Notes under the pieces: model-generated | The model's input: the letters and a program-made list of their open reading frames with translations, nothing else | Databases searched by the model: none | What the model was told of the DNA's origin: nothing | IMG/VR virus record: IMGVR_UViG_3300031784_000226 | Location: 1 to 21,407 of that record | Direction: 5' to 3' (one strand) | Origin: a virus | DNA: 21,407 bases | Translations under genes and position numbers: made by a program | Shown: positions 5,166 to 11,636 of the stretch, in pieces | Numbering within the stretch: position 1 is the stretch's first letter | How the letters are laid out: each line of letters opens with the position of its first letter

Positions 5166-5483
5166 ATGACAATTAAAGACAAACCGGAATTCGTGAATGA
5201 AGTGATTTCACGGGTGATTAACAACGCACCAATAAGCGAAGTTCTCCGCGTATACTCCCTCTCCGTAAAAGCGGCAATTGATGAACTTGACGACGACGGC
5301 TTCTTTCAGGCCGTGCTTAACGCAGGGTACACAGACCTAATTGAAAAGTACACAGACCTTGACGACCTTGACGAATTTGTTGAGGGTTTCTCGGGGGGTG
5401 AAGGAAGTGTGGTTTACGATAACACAGGAAGGTCGGAAGTTCAAAGTGCTCTTGACGAACTAAGCTTTGACGCTAGTCTTTGA
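5166..5483 (+). CDS. Unknown acidic protein, 105 aa, with SALDE tail
   Basis: The ATG at 5166 follows an A-rich context (CATGCAAAATG) 67 bases after tRNA-Ser. The protein begins MTIKDKPEFVNEVISRVINN and continues with helices (VLRVYSLSVKAAIDELDDDG), a very acidic stretch (IEKYTDLDDLDEFVEG) and a Gly/Ser linker. It ends in SEVQSALDELSFDASL. The N-terminal region resembles conserved hypothetical proteins of cyanophages as I remember them, a weak host hint. The tail repeats that of the 54-aa gene at 4627. Function unknown. Confidence 0.65.
   Translation: MTIKDKPEFVNEVISRVINNAPISEVLRVYSLSVKAAIDELDDDGFFQAVLNAGYTDLIEKYTDLDDLDEFVEGFSGGEGSVVYDNTGRSEVQSALDELSFDASL
5436..5459 (+). repeat. 24-nt exact repeat, copy 2
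   Basis: Identical to 4729-4752 and in the same reading frame, encoding EVQSALDE near the end of the 105-aa protein. The copies lie 707 bp apart and flank two tRNA genes. Confidence 0.85.
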
Positions 5484-5579
5484 CGGACCGACGTTCGGAC
5501 TAGTGACACTGGATACCAGGGCCAAAGGAAGAAGAGTCTCGGATCCTACAGGATACACTTAAGACCCGGTGAAAAGGGA

Positions 5580-5620
5580 CGGTTTCCACCCTTGCCTTCC
5601 TGGATCAAAGGGGCTATAAT
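5580..5620 (+). promoter_or_regulatory. Cassette promoter for the 172-aa DSBH-like gene
   Basis: CGGTT at 5580-5584 lies in an AAGGG/CCCTT hairpin. -35 TTGCCT (5592-5597) and -10 TATAAT (5615-5620) are 17 bp apart, a near-ideal sigma70 promoter. ATG 5651 lies 30 bases past the -10 box. The rest of the 167-base gap from 5484 holds only a small CCGA/TCGG hairpin at 5488-5498. Confidence 0.8.
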
Positions 5621-5650
5621 GGGTGTGTAAGCGAGCTTGGTTCTCCAAGT

Positions 5651-6169
5651 ATGAAGCGTGCCATCAAAATTGACGGCAAGGTTACCGTCCCTAATTTCAC
5701 TATTGAAAAACTCCTGCGGTCGGTGTCAGAGGACGCGGCAGGTAGGTCCGACCCACGGTTGTGGACTCTCGGGGATGTCGGGTCCATGCCAGTGCCAGAC
5801 TGGCTTCGCGCCACTTTGCCTGAGGCTCTTACGCTTCTGAACCGTGCAGGACAGCAATACAGGTTTCCTGACCCGACTGACAATATGCGCCGCGAGGGCG
5901 CCACGGTTGTGTACGGGAAAGGGTCCGTAGGTTCGCACGAAGACTACGAAATGACTGGTTTGTCTCTCTTGGTTTTTCTCGGGGGGCACACCCCTGACGA
6001 CGAAGCTCCCTACGGCAGCCAGCTCATATCTGAAGGTGAGTTTTACGCTGGCGGAAAAACAACCCTACTAAGGTCAGGGGACTCGCTGGTTTTTGATGAC
6101 AGGGAAACGCACTCTTGGATGGCCAACGGCTGCTGGTTCTTTCTCGTTAGCCCCCTCAACAAAGTTTAG
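5651..6169 (+). CDS. Possible DSBH-fold (cupin / 2OG-Fe(II) oxygenase-like) protein
   Basis: 172 residues. The C-terminal half reads like a double-stranded beta helix. HED at residues 96-98 is followed by a strand (LSLLVFLGG), then EFYAGGKTTLLRSGDSLVF and a distal RETHSW with His154. H96, D98 and H154 would match an HxD...H iron triad. The Arg usually found about ten residues after the distal His is missing, so 2-oxoglutarate use is doubtful and a metal-binding cupin is equally possible. The N-terminal 80 residues are unrecognised. It heads a unit with the 69-aa gene one base downstream. Confidence 0.6.
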   Translation: MKRAIKIDGKVTVPNFTIEKLLRSVSEDAAGRSDPRLWTLGDVGSMPVPDWLRATLPEALTLLNRAGQQYRFPDPTDNMRREGATVVYGKGSVGSHEDYEMTGLSLLVFLGGHTPDDEAPYGSQLISEGEFYAGGKTTLLRSGDSLVFDDRETHSWMANGCWFFLVSPLNKV

Positions 6170-6170
6170 T

Positions 6171-6380
6171 ATGCCGAAACTTCTCCCACTTAATTCTTTC
6201 GTCGAACAAGTTGCACAACATTCCTTTGACAACTGGGATGGTGGCGGAGACGGCAGAATTGGGGACTTATTTTGGCCTGCGATTATCTACGGAGTGCCTG
6301 AAGTTGATTTAGAAAGGAAGGTTAGGGCAAAGTTTCAGGACATAAAAGCTGAGTATAACGAAAGATTCATCTTCAACTAA
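6171..6380 (+). CDS. Unknown protein, 69 aa
   Basis: The ATG at 6171 follows the previous stop by one base, which sets the start; an upstream in-frame ATG at 6093 would overlap heavily. A central Gly/Asp-rich stretch (NWDGGGDGRIGDLFWPAI) is followed by a charged helix (DLERKVRAKFQDIKAEYNER). The Asp/Gly run could bind a cation but matches no complete EF-hand. Function unknown. The next gene follows after 18 bases. Confidence 0.55.
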   Translation: MPKLLPLNSFVEQVAQHSFDNWDGGGDGRIGDLFWPAIIYGVPEVDLERKVRAKFQDIKAEYNERFIFN

Positions 6381-6398
6381 CCAACCGACAAGTGAAAG

Positions 6399-7043
6399 GT
6401 GCCGAAAAGTATTCTCTGCCAAATTGACCCCCGAGGGCGCCTACAAAAACCTGAAACACTTCAGGAGTACGGAAAGCTTCGGGACTACATGATTCAAAGG
6501 CCCTGGGAGTCGCTCAGTGACGGGGCCTTCATTGAGCTAGTTACCAAGAAAGGTTGCACCTTTTACGGCTGCCTGTTCAAAGGACTCGACCTCGTGGAGC
6601 TGCAGTACCAGAGACTTTGCTGGCATACGCAAACTCTCATTGGAGTAGATTTTGACAAGTGTCAGGTTAACCCTGAGAAAATGGTCAAGCTTTACACTGA
6701 GCTAGGCTACAAGCCTTGGCTCGCCTACCGAACGTTTTCCGACGGTCAACACCTTGGAAAAAGCTCCTACCGGCTCCTGTGGAAAGTTGACGTGAATCTA
6801 AATGTTTCCTACGAAACGACCCATGGCTTCATCAAAGCCCTTGCCGCATTAGCTGGAAAGGGGGTGGCGGACAAGCATAGCATGGACCCTAGCCGAATGT
6901 GGCAAGGTTCTCGAAAGGGATACGTGCACTACGACCCTGAAGCCCCCTTGCTCGACCTAAGGGGGCAACCGGTCCCGAAAACATCCAAAACATCTGACAT
7001 CCAAAACAACTGTGAAAACCGCTGTAACGTTCGGGCGATTTAA
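6399..7043 (+). CDS. Primase-like protein (AEP-type fold suspected)
   Basis: 214 residues from GTG 6399. Features that recall archaeo-eukaryotic primase-type replication proteins are GVDFD at 82-86 (possible DxD metal site), KSSYRLLWKVD at 121-131 and DPSRMWQGSRKGYVHYDP at 163-180. This order of Asp-x-Asp, a basic 'yRllw' strand, then D-x-S-R-x-w-x-G is found in plasmid and phage primases as I know them. No helicase or zinc-binding domain is attached. If correct, it would synthesise primers for phage replication alongside the 5'-3' exonuclease at 9009. The assignment is by pattern and not certain. Confidence 0.5.
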   Translation: MPKSILCQIDPRGRLQKPETLQEYGKLRDYMIQRPWESLSDGAFIELVTKKGCTFYGCLFKGLDLVELQYQRLCWHTQTLIGVDFDKCQVNPEKMVKLYTELGYKPWLAYRTFSDGQHLGKSSYRLLWKVDVNLNVSYETTHGFIKALAALAGKGVADKHSMDPSRMWQGSRKGYVHYDPEAPLLDLRGQPVPKTSKTSDIQNNCENRCNVRAI

Positions 7044-7515
7044 CATCGGTCATCCTGGCCATGTAGAGCTAATTGAGAAGTTGCTATCTTACGGTTCAAC
7101 CGCAAGAGTGTATGTGTCCTTAGGAGGGAGGAACAACGACTGGGACCTTCGAGTTTTACTTCTGCGGACGCTTTGCCGCCAAGCAAGCATTGATCTAAGT
7201 AGGGTATCATTTCTAAAGGCCATCGACCCCTTTGCCGGGTTGTCAGAGGTTCTAAAAGGTAGAAAGCCAAGCGAGGTGATCCTCGTTCTAGGGTCCGACC
7301 AAGTTTCGCTCGGGTTGCAACTTTCGCAAACTTTCGGTGTCTCTTTTCACGAGAACGAACGAAGTGGGTCTAGTACGACACTCCGAAAAGTTTTGGACAA
7401 AGGTGAAATCCCGGCACCTTTCCGGGGAAACAGGTACGCTTTAAAACTTGCAACACTCTTGAGAAACAATGAAAAGTTCAGAAAAGCTCAAAGAAAAGCT
7501 AAGGTATCTGCTTAG
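7012..7515 (+). CDS. HxGH-superfamily nucleotidyltransferase
   Basis: 167 residues from GTG 7012, overlapping the upstream gene by 32 bases. VTFGRFNIGHPGHVELIEKL carries the HxGH motif (H14-P-G-H17) of cytidylyltransferase-like enzymes such as NMN and pantetheine-phosphate adenylyltransferases. SGSSTTLRKVL (about 119-129) corresponds to their C-terminal (I)SxTxxR motif. These enzymes join a nucleotide to a phosphorylated substrate and release pyrophosphate. A role in NAD synthesis is plausible, since phages often carry NMN adenylyltransferases, but the substrate cannot be read from the sequence. Confidence 0.75.
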   Translation: MKTAVTFGRFNIGHPGHVELIEKLLSYGSTARVYVSLGGRNNDWDLRVLLLRTLCRQASIDLSRVSFLKAIDPFAGLSEVLKGRKPSEVILVLGSDQVSLGLQLSQTFGVSFHENERSGSSTTLRKVLDKGEIPAPFRGNRYALKLATLLRNNEKFRKAQRKAKVSA

Positions 7516-7690
7516 GGGTTACTCTGGCGTCAAAGTGCGATCGTCATGGCCCTGGAACGACCTTGAGTTTAGAGAAATTGCTTGGGTGGTTCAGGACTAT
7601 GTGAACAACAGTGGGGAGGTTGTGAATGAGGATCCTCTCCACGAGTGGGTTGAAGAGTACAACTTTTTTCGGTCTGAGACCAAAAGCTAA
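7469..7690 (+). CDS. Unknown small protein, 73 aa
   Basis: The ATG at 7469 lies in an AACAATG context inside the end of the nucleotidyltransferase gene. The N-terminus is strongly basic (KSSEKLKEKLRYLLRGYSG). The rest is acidic and aromatic (WPWNDLEFREIAWVVQDYV, HEWVEEYNFF), suggesting a compact helical protein. No motif or membrane segment. It ends the operon; a promoter cassette follows directly. Confidence 0.6.
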   Translation: MKSSEKLKEKLRYLLRGYSGVKVRSSWPWNDLEFREIAWVVQDYVNNSGEVVNEDPLHEWVEEYNFFRSETKS

Positions 7691-7694
7691 AGTT

Positions 7695-7759
7695 GGCCGG
7701 TAAACCTCTTGTCCTTGGCCGGTTTCCCGCCTTGCCCTGGCGAGGGGAAACGGTATAAT
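7695..7759 (+). promoter_or_regulatory. Cassette promoter placed directly at the kinase start
   Basis: Two GGCCGGT motifs (7695-7701 and 7717-7723) precede -35 TTGCCC (7732-7737) and -10 TATAAT (7754-7759), 16 bp apart. CGGTT (7720) to -10 is 34 bp. The spacer holds CCCT/AGGG. The -10 box ends six bases before ATG 7766, so the transcript should begin at or next to the start codon. Confidence 0.8.
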
Positions 7760-7765
7760 GTAAGT

Positions 7766-8230
7766 ATGGAAAACAACCCTGAAGCATACGTGATGGTCGG
7801 TGCCCCTGGCTCCGGAAAGTCAACCCATGTGGCTAAGCTACTAGAGCTTCACCCAGATGCCGTTGTACTTTCCGGCGATGAAATTCGCGCTGAGCTCTAC
7901 GGAAACGCGGACATTCAAGGAAATTACGTAGAAATCCACGACCGTATGCTGGAGATTCTCGAAGAGAATGTGGGCCGGACTGTAGTCATGGATGGAACCC
8001 ACTACAGAGCAGCTTACCGCAAGGAAGCAGTTGCTATGCTAAACTCGTACGGTTACTGCAAAATCACCGCTGTTGTCCTTGACAAGCCCCTCGCCGTTTG
8101 CTTGCGGCAAAATGCTTCTCGCGAGCGCAGGGTCCCGGAAGAAGTGATTGAGCGCATGCACGCTTCCTTACAAGCTTCCCTCAAGAATATCACCAACGAA
8201 CCCTTCCACCGTATTGACTTCATATACTGA
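7766..8230 (+). CDS. P-loop polynucleotide-kinase-like protein
   Basis: 154 residues, starting right after its promoter. GAPGSGKST (12-20) is a Walker A motif. LSGDEIRAELYG (35-46) carries the Asp that acts on the 5'-hydroxyl in T4 polynucleotide kinase relatives, VVMDGTHY (73-80) is a typical second motif, and NASRERRVPEEVIERM (116-131) provides the Arg-rich lid. The family phosphorylates 5'-OH ends of DNA or RNA, or occasionally small molecules. The fused phosphatase domain of T4 Pnkp is absent, but a phosphatase of that type is encoded separately at 11633-12034 and a PPP phosphatase begins four bases downstream. Confidence 0.8.
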   Translation: MENNPEAYVMVGAPGSGKSTHVAKLLELHPDAVVLSGDEIRAELYGNADIQGNYVEIHDRMLEILEENVGRTVVMDGTHYRAAYRKEAVAMLNSYGYCKITAVVLDKPLAVCLRQNASRERRVPEEVIERMHASLQASLKNITNEPFHRIDFIY

Positions 8231-8234
8231 TACA

Positions 8235-8963
8235 ATGATTTCCTACAGCAACAAATTACATCAAGGTGATGTAGTTGCCCTTGGTGACATTCACGCGACC
8301 TGGCCTCTTTTCGAGCAATTTTTGGCATGGGTGAAAGACTCTCAGGCTACAGTCGTCCTTTTGGGGGATATGTGTGACCGTGGCGGTGGCGACCTGAAAG
8401 TTTTAGAGCAGGTGAAAAGGCTCCTCGACGATCCGGAAAGTTGGGGGCTTCAAGCCTTTTACGCCCTGATGGGAAACCACGAGAAGATGTTTCTTGATGC
8501 TTTGGAAGACCCATTCGGCAGTAGCTACGTGCTGTGGGTTCAAAACGGCGGAAACTACGACCAGGTGGGCGACATGGAAAGAGAGCATAAGGAGTGGATT
8601 CGAAATCTACCCTTGTACATGACAATTGCGGACACTCTCTTCATTCACGCTGGGATCTACCCCGGTCACGATCCTGCAGAGAGCATTGCCTATGGAAGGG
8701 GTGAGGCACTGCTATGGATTCGACAACCTTTTCTGAGATACGGGCCGGAGTTCGAAGGGTGGAACCCAAGACTAAAGAAAGTTGTTCATGGGCACACACC
8801 GACCAACTTCGAAGAACCACCCCAGGACCATCTCCCCGTTGTGAAGGGACAACGCGTAAATATAGATACGGGTGCGTTCGTTAAGATAAAGGGCCGCCTA
8901 ACCGCTTACAACGCCACTCAAAATACTTTCCACCAGTTTTCACGGCAACCTTGCAAGAACTAG
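8235..8963 (+). CDS. Calcineurin-like (PPP-type) metallophosphatase
   Basis: 242 residues from ATG 8235. All PPP-family metal motifs are present: GDIHA (17-21), GDMCDRGG (44-51), GNHE (80-83), FIHAG (136-140) and VHGHTPT (184-190), then VNIDTGA. Lambda phosphatase, PrpE/ApaH-type enzymes and the phosphatase module of bacterial Pnkp share this set. Substrates could be phosphoproteins, dinucleotide polyphosphates or nucleic-acid 2',3'-cyclic phosphate ends. Its place four bases after a polynucleotide-kinase-like gene mirrors the kinase-phosphatase order of bacterial Pnkp, so an end-healing role is reasonable but unproven. Confidence 0.88.
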   Translation: MISYSNKLHQGDVVALGDIHATWPLFEQFLAWVKDSQATVVLLGDMCDRGGGDLKVLEQVKRLLDDPESWGLQAFYALMGNHEKMFLDALEDPFGSSYVLWVQNGGNYDQVGDMEREHKEWIRNLPLYMTIADTLFIHAGIYPGHDPAESIAYGRGEALLWIRQPFLRYGPEFEGWNPRLKKVVHGHTPTNFEEPPQDHLPVVKGQRVNIDTGAFVKIKGRLTAYNATQNTFHQFSRQPCKN

Positions 8964-9008
8964 TCTGGAGCCAAGTTCCGACACCAAAACCACACCAAAA
9001 CCTAAACA

Positions 9009-9893
9009 ATGAAACTGCTTCTCGTAGACACATCCGCGCTATTTTTTCGCTCGCGCTCAGCTCTCTGTCGAGCTATGGGTGAAATGGTTACGAGCTATGG
9101 AGCTCCAGTAACTGGGACTTATGGGTTTTGCAACGCCTTACTTGCCGTGATGGCTCAGTACGAGTACGATTGCGTAGTTCCTTGTATAGATAAGGGTGGA
9201 AACTTTCGCAAGAAAGAATCTGGTACTTATAAGGCGAATCGAGAAAAAGCCAGCGTTGAGCACTACTCCGACCTTTCCCTCCTGGTTGAAGACGTCCTTC
9301 CAGCTCTTGGCTTTTCGCCAGTGGGTGCTCAGGGTTTTGAGGCGGACGATGTTGTAGCTCATATTTCTCGTAACTCTCCTGGATATAGTGAAGTTCACAT
9401 TTTGACTTGCGACAAGGACTTGCTTCAGCTTGTCAACGACAGAGTAAAGGTGCTGCTTTTCAACTCAGCTAAGAAAATGGAGCTGGTTGACATTGAGGGT
9501 GTTAAGGGGCACTTCGGTGTTCCCCCCTCAGACGTCAAATTCTTCAAAGCTTTGTCAGGGGACTCCTCAGATAACATATCAGGTGTCCCCGGAGTTGGTC
9601 CGAAAACCGCAGTAAAGATAATCCAAGAGTGCCATACCAGCGACACAAACTCAGAGCTGTCGCTCGCCGATCGAATCGCATTTCACCCCAAGGTAATCAC
9701 AACTGCGTCCACATTCTTTAGAAACCTTCGCCTGGTCACTCTTGAGGACGATGTTCCCGATTTGTCGTGGTACGCATCTTCACCGCCGTCTGAACAGAGT
9801 GTAGAAGCACTCTTTGAGGGTTTAGAGTTCAAGTCGTACTTGAAGCCAGCACGGTTGAGCAAGATTCTGAAAACACTCAAGGTTGTTTCGTAG
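9009..9893 (+). CDS. 5'-3' exonuclease of the Pol I N-domain / FEN family
   Basis: 294 residues from ATG 9009 after an A/C-rich leader. The acidic clusters of the family are in order: LLVDTS (D7), GFEADDVVAHI (E111, D113, D114), TCDKDLLQL (D135, D137) and GDSSDNISGVPGVGPKTA (D185, D188), the last leading into the helix-3-turn-helix DNA-binding motif. Basic residues FRKKESGTYKANR (66-78) fit the substrate arch. Such stand-alone enzymes, like T4 RNase H and T5 flap endonuclease, remove primers or flaps during replication. Length is normal and no catalytic residue appears missing. Confidence 0.92.
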   Translation: MKLLLVDTSALFFRSRSALCRAMGEMVTSYGAPVTGTYGFCNALLAVMAQYEYDCVVPCIDKGGNFRKKESGTYKANREKASVEHYSDLSLLVEDVLPALGFSPVGAQGFEADDVVAHISRNSPGYSEVHILTCDKDLLQLVNDRVKVLLFNSAKKMELVDIEGVKGHFGVPPSDVKFFKALSGDSSDNISGVPGVGPKTAVKIIQECHTSDTNSELSLADRIAFHPKVITTASTFFRNLRLVTLEDDVPDLSWYASSPPSEQSVEALFEGLEFKSYLKPARLSKILKTLKVVS

Positions 9894-9924
9894 GACGAAT
9901 AACTACCGATCACACCTTAGGACC

Positions 9925-10170
9925 ATGAAATACCCACGTGTCCGCCCCAGACTCACTTACCTCCGCATCCTTGGAAATATTGCGTTGGTAGTTGGACAAT
10001 TTGTTTTGCTTTTCTTGGACCGCAAGGTGGGCCTATTAATTCTGATTACAGGGAGCACTCTGAGCCTTCCCTTCTTTGTAAAGAAAAAGCAGTGGGATGT
10101 AGTAGCTGTCATCGTAGTTGGAATAGCCCTGAACGTCTTTGGGCTAATATATAGTCCAATCTCTCACTAG
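9925..10170 (+). CDS. Small membrane protein with about three helices
   Basis: 81 residues from ATG 9925, preceded by TTAGGACC as a weak Shine-Dalgarno sequence. After a basic N-terminus (MKYPRVRPRLTYLRI), hydrophobic segments lie at about 15-34 (LGNIALVVGQFVLLFL), 38-52 (VGLLILITGSTLSLP) and 58-76 (VVAVIVVGIALNVFGLI). KKKQW separates the last two, consistent with the positive-inside rule. The pattern suggests an inner-membrane protein; function unknown. It is followed by a terminator-promoter cassette. Confidence 0.7.
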   Translation: MKYPRVRPRLTYLRILGNIALVVGQFVLLFLDRKVGLLILITGSTLSLPFFVKKKQWDVVAVIVVGIALNVFGLIYSPISH

Positions 10171-10205
10171 CCCTTGTTGGTGAGTGGGCGGTTAGCCCCC
10201 TTCAT

Positions 10206-10251
10206 AGGGCGGTTTCCGCCCTTTGTTTCTGCCTCGCAGAAACGGTATAGT
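10206..10251 (+). promoter_or_regulatory. Best example of the terminator-promoter cassette
   Basis: AGGGCGG-TTT-CCGCCCT (10206-10222) is a perfect 7-bp hairpin with a short T run. -35 TTGTTT (10223-10228) follows at once and -10 TATAGT (10246-10251) lies 17 bp later. The spacer includes a perfect inverted repeat TTTCTGC-CTC-GCAGAAA (10226-10242). A related GGGCGGTTAGCCCCC lies just upstream. The -10 box ends six bases before ATG 10258. Confidence 0.85.
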
Positions 10252-10257
10252 AAATGT

Positions 10258-10416
10258 ATGGAAAACGACTCAGTCCGCTCCAAACTCGGACCTCGCCAAA
10301 AGGGTCGGAAACGAAAGGGCAGAACCAAGCCCCAAGCTCTTCGCCAAGCGAGGGCTCGCCGCGCCTGCCTCCTTCAAAAGTTGACCCCTCAGTCCCACCC
10401 GCAAGCAAAGCAATGA
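10258..10416 (+). CDS. Very basic small protein, 52 aa
   Basis: ATG 10258 lies six bases after the -10 box. A second ATG at 10254 in another frame is only two bases after the -10 box and should be upstream of the transcript start, so it is rejected. The product is rich in Arg and Lys (RQKGRKRKGRTK, RQARARRACL), suggesting nucleic-acid or ribosome binding by charge; this is inference. Its TGA overlaps the ATG of the next gene (ATGA at 10413), indicating translational coupling. Confidence 0.55.
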   Translation: MENDSVRSKLGPRQKGRKRKGRTKPQALRQARARRACLLQKLTPQSHPQAKQ

Positions 10417-10691
10417 CCTGCACCCCTGCCACTGAGAAGAGTGAAACTAATGCTTCTGCCCTTGCGTCTGAGTACAACGGAGTTTGGGCGTCTGTTCACG
10501 ATGTCCGAAAGAAACTTGTCCAAGCGAACTGCCCCTCTCGTGGCGCTATGGATGAGGAAGCATGGGAGTTATTCTGCGAGGAACGAGAAGCGGCTCTTGA
10601 AAAGCTCAGGCAGGTAGAGGATTACCTTATGGACTTGGCTTTCCAGTACTCATGCGAAGCTTCTCGCAACCTTTCTGTGGAGCATGTGTAG
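10413..10691 (+). CDS. Unknown helical protein, 92 aa
   Basis: The start is set by the ATGA overlap at 10413. The frame is open back to 10254, but that region overlaps the basic-protein gene. A Ser/Thr-rich N-terminus (MTCTPATEKSETNAS) precedes an amphipathic region (VHDVRKKLVQ, EAWELFCEEREAALEKLRQV) likely to form long helices or a coiled coil. Cys residues are scattered. No family recognised. Confidence 0.6.
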   Translation: MTCTPATEKSETNASALASEYNGVWASVHDVRKKLVQANCPSRGAMDEEAWELFCEEREAALEKLRQVEDYLMDLAFQYSCEASRNLSVEHV

Positions 10692-10694
10692 GAC

Positions 10695-11024
10695 ATGGAA
10701 AACAGCAACTTAAGCAAAATTAAGCCGAAACTGCGAACGAACGGCAGAGTCTCGGGGAACTTCGGAAGGAACAAAATCCAAGGTAAACTAGGAACCCTGG
10801 ACCTCAGCTCTGAGGTACTGAACAAAGAAAACCTGCAGATCCCGAACCGGGCCGCAGTTTACGAGAGACTCGAACAAGCCTATAATACCACCACGGATCC
10901 TAAACTCAGGGCCACCCTGGCTGAAATGCTTAGAAAGCGAAGAGCTACGGTCCAAGTCCGAGTTGTGACGAAAACCAGCAAACCACGATCGGACTACTGG
11001 GAGGAGGTCAACCGTGTACGATAA
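10695..11024 (+). CDS. Unknown basic protein, 109 aa
   Basis: The ATG at 10695 follows the previous stop by three bases. The N-terminal half is basic and Gly/Asn-rich (KIKPKLRTNGRVSGNFGRNK), probably flexible. The second half contains a helix pair (AAVYERLEQAYNTT, LRATLAEMLRKRRATVQ). The basic character suggests nucleic-acid contact, but no motif confirms it. The end contains GGAGGAGGT, the strongest Shine-Dalgarno sequence of the window, serving the next gene, which overlaps by 11 bases. Confidence 0.6.
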   Translation: MENSNLSKIKPKLRTNGRVSGNFGRNKIQGKLGTLDLSSEVLNKENLQIPNRAAVYERLEQAYNTTTDPKLRATLAEMLRKRRATVQVRVVTKTSKPRSDYWEEVNRVR

Positions 11025-11253
11025 ACCTGCCCCATACAAGTCACCCCTTCGAGTTGGGTTTAATTTCCCATCGTTCGTAACATACAAGTGCCCCACTACG
11101 GATGTACTCGTAGGGAAAGTTTACAAAAATGCCGAAGGAAAGTGGTATCTTACCTCTTCGTACTTAAGGTGGCAACCAATCGAGGTTTTCACTAAGATAG
11201 GGGGCTTTCTCTTCCTAAACCAACTTCACAAGAGGCGACACCATACCCAATGA
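11014..11253 (+). CDS. Unknown protein, 79 aa
   Basis: GTG 11014 lies a few bases after GGAGGAGGT, which decides this start despite the rare codon. The protein looks like a small beta-rich domain (VGFNFPSFVTYKCP, VLVGKVYKNAEGKWYLTS) with a basic, His-rich end (HKRRHHTQ). No catalytic motif recognised. The stop overlaps the next ATG as ATGA. Confidence 0.6.
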   Translation: MYDKPAPYKSPLRVGFNFPSFVTYKCPTTDVLVGKVYKNAEGKWYLTSSYLRWQPIEVFTKIGGFLFLNQLHKRRHHTQ

Positions 11254-11369
11254 AACCAACAAAACCCACTCGAACACTCAACCATCTTAACCTTGTTAAG
11301 AAGGGTACCCAGAAGAGGGTGGCACTCTACAAGGCTCAGCTTGAAATGGCCAAAAAACCCCAATCCTAA
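11250..11369 (+). CDS. Very small basic protein, 39 aa
   Basis: The frame begins MKPTKPTRTLNHLNLVKKG and ends with a helix (RVALYKAQLEMAKKPQS). The start overlaps the previous stop (ATGA at 11250) and the stop lies three bases before the next ATG, so it fills the gap between two genes exactly. That placement is the main evidence that it is real. It is strongly basic. Function unknown. Confidence 0.5.
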   Translation: MKPTKPTRTLNHLNLVKKGTQKRVALYKAQLEMAKKPQS

Positions 11370-11372
11370 CCC

Positions 11373-11636
11373 ATGAGCCATACTTCCGCGATTACACAGG
11401 TCTTTACACAGTGTGAAGGTGAAGAAATTCACCGTTCGGTGAGTCTCCCCAACTCAGACTGGCTCGTTTTAGCTCAGTGTGCCGAAGCCTTTTCCTCCAC
11501 CTTCAGGGCACAAGCGAGTCAGGTAATTGCCACTTATGTGACACGTGGACAGCTTGATTTGGCTGTGAGCGAGGCAGCGAAAATGAACATATTGCTTCAA
11601 AAACTAGACAGTATTTATATTGCCCTTGTGTCGTGA
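11373..11636 (+). CDS. Unknown protein, 87 aa
   Basis: The ATG at 11373 follows the preceding stop by three bases. The N-terminal third is polar (MSHTSAITQVFTQCEGEE). A run of helices follows (WLVLAQCAEAFSSTFRAQ, LDLAVSEAAKMNILLQKLDS), suggesting an all-helical soluble domain. No known motif. The stop overlaps the GTG of the HAD phosphatase gene (GTGA), so the two are probably translationally coupled. Confidence 0.6.
   Translation: MSHTSAITQVFTQCEGEEIHRSVSLPNSDWLVLAQCAEAFSSTFRAQASQVIATYVTRGQLDLAVSEAAKMNILLQKLDSIYIALVS

Noticed and set aside
5166-10170. Firm assignment to a cyanophage
   Set aside because: Only remembered similarity of two small proteins and weak Shine-Dalgarno use point that way; no photosynthesis or other host-marker gene is in the window.
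10254-10691. A 145-aa reading frame starting at ATG 10254
   Set aside because: That ATG is two bases after the -10 box and would be upstream of the transcript. Two genes with an ATGA overlap (10258-10416 and 10413-10691) explain the region better.
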